Positions 17,751 to 25,200 of a DNA stretch of 61,289 bases are shown here, piece by piece (the first letter of the stretch is position 1; every line of letters starts with the position of its first letter). Source of the DNA: Deltaproteobacteria bacterium (lineage in GTDB: Bacteria > UBA10199 > JADGCS01); contig JACKPK010000011.1 of assembly GCA_024233595.1 (NCBI GenBank), positions 1 through 61,289 of the forward strand. Direction: 5' to 3'. The notes beneath the pieces were generated by a model. It had not been told where the DNA came from, did no database searches, and worked only from the letters and a program-made list of their open reading frames with translations. The translations under genes and the position numbers were made by a program.

Positions 17751-18713
17751 GTGGGTCTTATTTTAAAAAAATACATGTGGGTTTTTAGCCTGGTGGTGAC
17801 CATTGCCATTAGCTATCTTTTGGCCAAAACCACGTCTCTTATTATTTCAGGTCAATTCAATGACACCGTGATGATGGTCTCCCAATCGTCCGACGAATTT
17901 TCTTTTAACTGGGAACAGGGTGGCTCGGCTGATATCGATCGCATTTTAAAACGAAACTTTTTTGACGAGCAGGAAACTGTTTTTGAAGCTGACGACACGG
18001 GTCAGCAGCAAACACAGGATGAGGCCGATGATCAAGAAGATCAAACTGTGGCACAAAATGGCAAAGCCGTTAAAACCAGTTTAGACATTCAATTGCTTTC
18101 GACCATTTCTGTTGGGGATGGCAAAGGGCCGCGGAGTTCAGCGGTCATCAAAAGTCGCGGCAACATCGATACCTACCGTATCACTAGCAAAGAGAGCTTT
18201 GCGCCGAGCACAAAAATTGTTCAGATTCTGCGCGATCGAGTTGAGTTTTTAAACAGCAAACGGTTGGAGTATGTCGAAATCTTAGACGCGTTTGGCGAGA
18301 GCAAAATGACTGCGGCGCCACCAATCAAAGAAACAGCCAGCGGCCGCCGTTTACAAGTTCGCACGCCACCTTCGGAAGACGTTGTTGAGCAAGAAGGCGA
18401 CACCTTTAAAATTCAAAGGGCCGAAATCGATCGCGCTTTGGCAAATATTGCTAAACTGTACACTGACATCCGTGCGGTGCCTTATTTTTATCAGGGCAAG
18501 CCCAATGGCTTTAAGTTGCTTAGTGTGAAGCGTGGGTCTTTGTTTCAAAAGCTGGGTTTAAGGCGAGGCGACGTGCTCAAAGCAATCAATGGTCGCGCAC
18601 TTGATATTCAATCGGGAATGACAATCTTTAACGATCTCAAATCAGAGACCAAGTTTGAGTTGGTTTTGGAGCGTCGCGGTGAAGAAAAAACCTTTTCCTA
18701 TGAGATTATCTGA
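17751..18713 (+). CDS. gspC: Type II secretion system protein GspC
   Basis: Inner-membrane GspC connects the T2SS inner-membrane platform to the GspD secretin. From the GTG start at 17751 the protein has 320 residues: a short cytoplasmic N-terminus (VGLILKKYMW), one transmembrane helix, an acidic linker (about residues 70-105), the homology region (LDIQLLSTISVGDGKGPRSSAVIKS) and a C-terminal PDZ-like domain (GFKLLSVKRGSLFQKLGLRRGDVLKAING). The frame extends to 17688 but that part begins with TTG and lacks family similarity. gspD follows after 19 bp. No gspE-M genes are in the window, so the rest of the T2SS is elsewhere. Confidence 0.9.
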   Translation: MGLILKKYMWVFSLVVTIAISYLLAKTTSLIISGQFNDTVMMVSQSSDEFSFNWEQGGSADIDRILKRNFFDEQETVFEADDTGQQQTQDEADDQEDQTVAQNGKAVKTSLDIQLLSTISVGDGKGPRSSAVIKSRGNIDTYRITSKESFAPSTKIVQILRDRVEFLNSKRLEYVEILDAFGESKMTAAPPIKETASGRRLQVRTPPSEDVVEQEGDTFKIQRAEIDRALANIAKLYTDIRAVPYFYQGKPNGFKLLSVKRGSLFQKLGLRRGDVLKAINGRALDIQSGMTIFNDLKSETKFELVLERRGEEKTFSYEII

Positions 18714-18732
18714 TTTAGGCTAAGGGGAGTCT

Positions 18733-20943
18733 ATGACACAAAAAAATGCCATCAAATTAGGGGTCTTCGCTCTGGGATTTTTTATTGCCCCGGCCGTGTT
18801 TGCTCAAGGGTTCAAAAAAATCGATGTGCAGAACAAGTACGGCGCGCCTAGTGCCACCTCTTCAAGCAGTTCTGCTGTTACGGATCCCAAAGCCATGGTC
18901 AACGAAGATGGCACTTTGCCCGAGGGCATGACTTGGTTCCGCGCGGTCGATACAGACCTTAAAGAAATGGTCAAAGAGATCTCGGCTTTAACCGGTAAAA
19001 ACTTTATTTTAAGCGACAACAATTTAGGGCGAAAGAAAATCACCATTGTTTCTGATCAGCCCATGACCATCGAAATGGCTTACCAGGCGTTTTTGTCGGC
19101 CTTAGAAATCAACGGCCTCACCACAGTGGTCACGCCTTCGGGGCTCATCAACATTGTGCCGCATAAGGATTCGCTCACCAAACCTTTAGAGCTCTACAAA
19201 GAAGATTCGCCTAACACCGATAAATTCATCACGCGTATTATTCAGGTGACCAACATTTCAGCAAACGAGATCGCGCAAATTTTAAAAGACATGGTGTCTA
19301 AGGAAGCCAAACTCATTGCGTACCCAACCACCAACTCGCTCATCATCACCGACACGGGTTCTAATATTGTGCATTTGCAACGTCTGATCAAAGAGCTTGA
19401 TCAAGAAGGCCCGCAAGAAGATCTAGAGATGATCCCGGTGTTGTATGCGGATGCCAAAGACATTTCCGAAAAAATCACACAGATCTACGAAAAAGAAGAC
19501 ACGCAATCTAATATCAGAACACGACGCCGTTCTGTGCGTCGTGGTGTGGAAGAAATGGAAGACGTGCAAACCATTTCTAAAGTCATTGCCGATGAACGCA
19601 CCAATTCGATTTTGGTCATGGGGACAAAGCGCGGCATTTTAAAAGTGCGCGCGCTCATTTCGCGATTGGACCGCTACATTGAAGGCGCTGATGGTAAAAT
19701 CCACGTGTACTATTTGCGTTACGCCAAAGCCAAAGATGTTTCCGAAGTCTTATCGAGCTTGGTGAGTGCTTCTAGTTCTGCAAAATCAACTTCAAAATCA
19801 TCGTCTTCATCGCGTAATGCCAAAGCGGCCGATGCCGGTGCGGTTAGCTTAGAGGGTGGTGTGCAGGTTACGGCAGACGAGTCCACCAATTCGCTCATTG
19901 TTGTGAGCTCGCCTAAAGATTACCGCACGCTTGTCGATCAAGTGATTGCCAAGCTCGATATCTTGCGACCACAAATCTTTTTGGAATCGGTGATCATGTC
20001 TTTGGATGTGCAAAAAACCCAAACCTTGGGTGTGTCGGGCATGGGTGGTCTTCTGAACACCTTGGTCGGTGGCAATCAGCTCACCAGCTTTGGCGGCATT
20101 TTGCCAACAACACCAGATGCGATCAGCACCATTGCCAGTGCCAGTGGTGGTTTTGGTGGTGGTATCATTTCATCAGACACCATCGATTTAACTTTGTCGG
20201 ATGGCTCCACAGCGTCTATCCCATCGGTCAGTGGTATTCTCATGGCCTTGCGTTCAGACACAGACGCTAACGTTTTGAGCACGCCAAGTGTCATGGTCTT
20301 AGACAACGAAGAAGCGCAGATTCAAGTTGGTCAAGAGGTGCCGGTTCCTTCGGGCACAACGGTTTCCAGTGGGGTGACTACCTTTGATGTGACTCGGGAA
20401 GACACTGGTATCATCTTAAAAATCACACCGCAGATTTCCGAAAACGATTCGGTGCGATTGAACATCAATCAAGAGATCACCAGTGTGTTTACCACTGACA
20501 CCAATCTTGGTCCAACTCTCGATAAAAAATCAGTTGAGACAACTGTGATGGCGAAGAACAAACAAACCATTGTGATAGGTGGTTTAATTGATGATCAAGC
20601 CACGGTGACCACGCACAAGGTGCCTATTTTGGGAGATGTGCCTGTGTTGGGAACTTTGTTTCGCACGCGTGTGACGCAAAAAAATAAGAGTAACCTCATT
20701 GTGTTCATCACACCGTATATTATCCGCGAAAGAAAAGACTATTTGGCGATTGTTAAAAAGAAAATCGAAGAGCGTAATAAGTTCATTGATGCCAATTACG
20801 GCGCTAGCCAAAAGAAAATCATCCGCCGCGCGATTCATGATCACGCCACTGATTTGCTAGAGTTCAAGTGTTCGGCAACAGGTGTGTCGGATCCCTGCCC
20901 GGGCCTTGAGGAAGAGCCCGCCAAGCCTGTTTCGACGCGGTAG
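18733..20943 (+). CDS. gspD: Type II secretion system secretin GspD
   Basis: Outer-membrane secretin forming the T2SS exit channel. The 736-residue protein has a cleavable signal (FALGFFIAPAVFAQG), an N0 domain (TDLKEMVKEISALTGKNFILSD), three N domains, a serine-rich linker (SSSAKSTSKSSSSSRNAK, about residues 350-367) and the C-terminal beta-barrel domain with VPVPSG and the secretin signature VPILGDVPVLGTLFR. AAGGGGAG stands before the ATG. The tail after the barrel (about residues 660-736) ends with CSATGVSDPCPG, a possible S-domain for pilotin binding. It is cotranscribed with gspC. Confidence 0.96.
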   Translation: MTQKNAIKLGVFALGFFIAPAVFAQGFKKIDVQNKYGAPSATSSSSSAVTDPKAMVNEDGTLPEGMTWFRAVDTDLKEMVKEISALTGKNFILSDNNLGRKKITIVSDQPMTIEMAYQAFLSALEINGLTTVVTPSGLINIVPHKDSLTKPLELYKEDSPNTDKFITRIIQVTNISANEIAQILKDMVSKEAKLIAYPTTNSLIITDTGSNIVHLQRLIKELDQEGPQEDLEMIPVLYADAKDISEKITQIYEKEDTQSNIRTRRRSVRRGVEEMEDVQTISKVIADERTNSILVMGTKRGILKVRALISRLDRYIEGADGKIHVYYLRYAKAKDVSEVLSSLVSASSSAKSTSKSSSSSRNAKAADAGAVSLEGGVQVTADESTNSLIVVSSPKDYRTLVDQVIAKLDILRPQIFLESVIMSLDVQKTQTLGVSGMGGLLNTLVGGNQLTSFGGILPTTPDAISTIASASGGFGGGIISSDTIDLTLSDGSTASIPSVSGILMALRSDTDANVLSTPSVMVLDNEEAQIQVGQEVPVPSGTTVSSGVTTFDVTREDTGIILKITPQISENDSVRLNINQEITSVFTTDTNLGPTLDKKSVETTVMAKNKQTIVIGGLIDDQATVTTHKVPILGDVPVLGTLFRTRVTQKNKSNLIVFITPYIIRERKDYLAIVKKKIEERNKFIDANYGASQKKIIRRAIHDHATDLLEFKCSATGVSDPCPGLEEEPAKPVSTR

Positions 20944-21343
20944 GGTTTTGGTAAATCATATGACGAAGCAGTGACGAGAGGGTCATTGCGATCAGCCGGA
21001 GGCTGAGAAGCAATCCAGTGCTTTTGGGGCTCGTGTCTAGGGGCTTGTTATTATTGTACCTAAGAGCTTAAGTACCTAGGAGCCTAAGTTTGAGGATGTA
21101 TTTGGTCCATCCTTCATTATTCATTAAAATGTAGTGGCCGCTTGCGAGCGGCCAAGAAAATCACAACAAAACTTTTGCTGTTCTCGCTGCGCCCGCCGTT
21201 GGAGGGAACGACCACTACGAGTTTAAATCATCATCAAAGGGCCAAAAAGCAGGCTGAATCCAAAGGTTTTAAAGTCACTGAGACCTGAATGGACGTTGGT
21301 GAGGCGGTATACCACCTGCCGTGAAATTCTTATAAAACTTTAA
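20944..21343. repeat. Repeat-rich intergenic mosaic, no gene
   Basis: About 400 bp without a credible gene. It contains a CATTGCGA...GAAGCAATC element (20982-21018, opening GTCATTGCGATC, closing GAAGCAATCCAG) of a kind dispersed in many bacterial genomes, a CTAGGGGCTTGTTATTATT module, CCTAAG/CTTAGG-rich sequence and the hairpin at 21136-21153 (arms GGCCGCT and AGCGGCC, loop TGCG). All four module types recur at 57.97 or 61.0-61.29 kb. Confidence 0.75.
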
Positions 21344-21601
21344 GTTTACTATGGTTTCGTCCCAAAACGAAATGTACTTGATGGGTTTATGGATGAATGG
21401 GGAGATTTGGGGGCATGCAAAAATGAAGCAAATTCAGACATTATTTTTCGCTTTGTGGGAAATTCATCTTATCAGAATTACCAAAATGGCTATGTTAAGG
21501 AGTTCACAAAAGTTAGTGATAATAAGTACACTGTGTTGTTGAAACTTAGTAATCAAGCAGCTCATTATTATGTCACAACGAATGGGGTTTGCGAGAAATA
21601 A
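21344..21601 (+). pseudogene. Possible 3' remnant of a secreted-protein gene
   Basis: An open frame from 21344 to a TAA at 21599-21601 reads about 85 residues, YYGFVPKRNVLDGF then MDEWGDLGACKNEANSD, followed by a beta-rich stretch ending HYYVTTNGVCEK. The composition looks protein-like, with two cysteines, but there is no Shine-Dalgarno at the internal ATG 21389 and no signal peptide. It lies within repeat-rich DNA. I read it as the tail of a decayed gene; a real small gene starting at 21389 is the alternative. Confidence 0.35.
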
Positions 21602-21664
21602 CCAAAGGCGGCCGCAGAGCACTGTGTCCGGGAAGACATTCAAATAGATCAGTCGAGCAGGAGA

Positions 21665-21699
21665 TTTAAAAAGTACGTACTAAGTACGTACTTTTTAAA
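21665..21699. repeat. Perfect 17-bp inverted repeat built on AGTACGTACT
   Basis: TTTAAAAAGTACGTACT (21665-21681) and its exact complement (21683-21699) flank a single A. The arms themselves contain the palindrome GTACGTAC. A partial copy (TTTTAAAAGTACGTACTT) lies at the window's right end near 61267-61283. Confidence 0.75.
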
Positions 21700-21804
21700 G
21701 ATGATTCCAAATGTAGCAGCAGGCTCTAAAGCTGTCTGAGAAACTATGTCCGGGTGAATTGCTCAAATTCGGACCCCCTATTTTAAAAACCCAAGATCCA
21801 AATC

Positions 21805-21833
21805 TTGCCTGCCCCCTGCAACTGTCTTAAACA
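21805..21833 (+). promoter_or_regulatory. Possible leaderless promoter of dut
   Basis: TTGCCT (21805-21810) and TAAACA (21828-21833) are 17 bp apart, and six bases then separate the -10 box from the dut ATG. No Shine-Dalgarno precedes that ATG. The -10 match is weak, but the geometry is identical to the promoter at 2404-2432. Confidence 0.35.
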
Positions 21834-21839
21834 TCTATC

Positions 21840-22286
21840 ATGGAAACCATTCAATTCAAACGTGTGCGGGAAAACACTGATCTCCCTTTGCCTTCTTACG
21901 AAACCGAATTGGCCTCTGGCATGGATTTGCGAGCCGATATCGAAAACACCTTGCTCATTAAACCCGGCGAGCGGGTGTTGGTGCCAACAGGCTTGAGTGC
22001 TGCTTTTGCGCCGCATTTGGAAGCGCAGATTCGTCCTCGTAGCGGATTGGCGTTTAAAAAGGGCATTAGCATGGTCAACACGCCTGGAACCATAGATGCT
22101 GACTACCGCGGAGAAATTAAAATTATTTTGATCAATTTGGGTGGCGAAGACGTTAGCATTGAGCGGGGTGAGCGCATTGCGCAAATGGTTCTGGTGCCAG
22201 TGGTGCGCGCGCAAATCCAAGAAGTTCAAGAGTTATCGGACACAGATCGTGGCGTGGGTGGTTTTGGCTCAACAGGAGTGAACTGA
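21840..22286 (+). CDS. dut: Deoxyuridine 5'-triphosphate nucleotidohydrolase
   Basis: dUTPase hydrolyses dUTP to dUMP and pyrophosphate, preventing uracil in DNA and feeding dTMP synthesis. The 148-residue trimeric-type protein shows all five motifs: ASGMDLRAD, PRSGLAFKKG, GTIDADYRGEI, RIAQMVLVP and the C-terminal glycine-rich GVGGFGSTG. No Shine-Dalgarno precedes the ATG and a promoter-like pair sits immediately upstream, hinting at a leaderless message. The alpha-2-macroglobulin gene begins directly after its stop, with GGAGTG at the end of dut as its ribosome site. Confidence 0.97.
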   Translation: METIQFKRVRENTDLPLPSYETELASGMDLRADIENTLLIKPGERVLVPTGLSAAFAPHLEAQIRPRSGLAFKKGISMVNTPGTIDADYRGEIKIILINLGGEDVSIERGERIAQMVLVPVVRAQIQEVQELSDTDRGVGGFGSTGVN

Positions 22287-25200
22287 ATGAAATTTCGTTT
22301 TTTATTTTTGCTATTCGTTGTTTTTTTTTCGGCATGTCAAAGTCAACACGCTGACCAAGCCACCAAAGAGTATTTAAAATCTTATCAATCCGATCAAGCG
22401 CCTCTGGCGGTTTCGTATTTTTCCCCCACAGGATTAATCAGCAATCGTCAGGCGCAAGTGGTGTTGCGTTTTTCGCAACCCATGGTGCCCTTGACTGAAA
22501 TCAGTGCGCAAAAAACAAAATCACTTTTCGAAATCACTCCCGCTGTAGAAGGAACTTACAAATGGGTGAACACGCAAACCTTGGTGTTCACACCCAAACG
22601 ATTTTGGCCAGCCTCCACACGTTTCACGGTGACTGCTGCTGCAGGAACAGAATCGTTGTTGGGTTTTGCTTTGCTCAAAGAATTTTCATCGCAGTTCGAA
22701 ACCCCCTCTCCGTTATTAGAAAGTGTCGATCCACAACCGGGAAAAAAGAACATTGAGCTCATGCCGCAATTTGTGATGCGCTTTAATCAAGAGTTGGATC
22801 CCAATTTGGTGCGGCCGCAATTGCAGCTTTTGCAAAATGGCACCCCGCGGCCTTATCAAATCAAATGCCTTGAGGTCATTGAAAACATCGCCGGCAAGAA
22901 AACCACAAAGCCTGATTGTTCACGGCTCACTGTAAAACCCGAAACGACATTTCAAAAAAATAGTGAAATTGTTTTGAAGCTCTCCAAAGGAGTGGCTAGC
23001 CCGCAAGGGCCACTTACCTCTACGGTGGATTACGAGCACCAGTTCACGACCTACTCTGATTTTAAAATCACCAATATCACTTGCGAAGACCCTTGTTACC
23101 CGCAGGCTCGCGTGAAGATTTTTTCAACCACACCCTTGCAAACAAAAGATGTGATTGAATCGGTGCAATTTGAACCTGAGCTGAAGCTTGGCAAAGATCA
23201 TTACGGTTACTGGGACGAAAAACGCGCGGCCTTTTATCTTTATGTGTCTTTAAAACCCAACACCACTTACAAAGTGAAAACTCTAAAGACCCTAAAGGAT
23301 CAATTTGGTCAGGTGGCTCCGGAAGAAATGACCGGCGAGTTTAAGAGTGAGCATTTTTTAGCAGGGCTTGATCTTATGGGCACACGACATCGCGTAGTTT
23401 TGCCAGATGAGGATTTGCGACTCGAAATCAATGCGCGCAACACACAAAATGTGGTGTTGCAACACAAGGTCTTTGATTCTGTGAACTCTGTGTTGGCCGT
23501 TTTAGGAAACGAAAATAAAATCGTTCAAGAAAAAGGTCAGGGCGATGGTTTTTGGGATGGCACAAAGCGTTTGTCTGGCAAAGTCAGCGATACCTGGGCG
23601 CCGCTTGGCAAAAAAGCCAATGAGCTTTTGGAAGGGCGTCGTTACGGCATTTTGCTAAGCGATTTCTTTTCACCTGAAGTGCGCGTTTACAATAGCAAAG
23701 AAAAACTTTACGTGGCCAAGCATCACCCGCAAGTGACGCAAATCACTGATCTTGCCATTCACGCTAAGTTGTCGCGTAAAGATGGCTTGGTGTGGGTGAC
23801 CAGTGTGGAAAATGCCTCGGCCAAGGCGCAAACCCGTGTGCAGATTTACGATGCGGCTGGGCATCGCTTGCATCAAATCAGCACAGACACGCAAGGCCTG
23901 GCGAAGTTGCCTGGTTTGGATCAGCTCGAAGATCTATCGCGTCGCAATGGCAGTAAGCATGCTGTTTATCCTCTTTATGTTTTTGCGGAACGTGGTGGTG
24001 ATCGCGCTTTTATTTCGACCAACTGGAGCAATGGCTTGGGTTATTTTTCGTTTTACGAACGAGACCGCTCTGCAAAAGATTCCAAAAACGACGCATCGGT
24101 GATCAGCAAAGCCACGGTGAAAGTCAGAGGGCATTTGTTGACAGACCGAGGTTTGTACAAGCCTGGCGAGACCATGCATTTAAAAGGTTATCTCAGAAAA
24201 GTGAGTGACTTTGGTTTACAGGTTTTTAAAGAACCCATCACGGTTAAGATTTCTGTTCCACGTCAAAAGGATCCTATTAAAATCTTGGCCACGCCAAACG
24301 AACGCGGCAATTTTTCTGTTTCTTATCAAATTCCCGAAACAAGCCCTTTGGGTTACTACTGGGTTTCTCTTAGTTCATCGGCTGCATGGATTGATTTTGA
24401 GCGCGCGCACACCGAGTTCCAGGTTGAAAAATTCAGAACGCCTGATTTTTTTGCCAAAATCGAACCCGCGCGTAGTGATCTGGTCAAAGGCGAGAAACTC
24501 AATGTGAAGATTTTTGGTGAGTATCTTTTTGGATCACCAATGGCCGAGGCCACCGTGGATTACAGCGTCTCTAAAGCGCTGACTTGGTATTCCCCTAATG
24601 TAGAAGGCGATTGGCAATTTGGTCGTTTGCACAGACACCGCGAAAAAGCGGACCAAGAGTTTTATGATTACGGTAAAGACTTGAGTGATGCGTTAAACAA
24701 AGAGGGATTTTTAAACTGGGAAATCTTAACCGATGGCAAGCAGATTGATCCGCTCAACCTTTCGTTGCAGGCAAGTGTTTTTGATTTTTCTCATCAGCAG
24801 CAGTTTGCCAGCAAGCGCGTGATTGTGCATCCCGCCTCTTATTATATAGGAGGGCGTATTCAGGGACTCATCCAAAAAGAAAACGAAGCCTTTGAAGTCA
24901 AAGCGCAGGCTTTTATGCCCAATGGTGAAGTTGCAGAAGGCGTGACAGCGCAAATGGATTTGTACCGTGATAAATGGATGAGCGTGCAAGAAGAGGTGTT
25001 GAATGGTCAGTTCCGCACGCGTAACGAATTGCGTTCCGAAAAAGTATCGTCTTGCGAAGCGAGTTTGGGAAAAGAAGCCGGTGTGTGTTCGTTCACAGCT
25101 GTGGAGGCGGGTTCTTATTTTGTGCGCTTGAGCAGCAAGGATGATGCTGGTCGCGATGTGATCACAGAGTTGCCTGTTTACGTGAGTGGTTCGTCTTATG

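Larger units (their letters stand above)
21602..21839. other. Intergenic region with duplicated TGTCCGGG motif
   Basis: Contains no gene. TGTCCGGG occurs near 21627 and again near 21749, each followed at 8-10 bases by CAAAT, with a large perfect palindrome at 21665-21699 between them. The arrangement resembles the ends of a lost mobile element, but no transposase is present. Confidence 0.3.
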
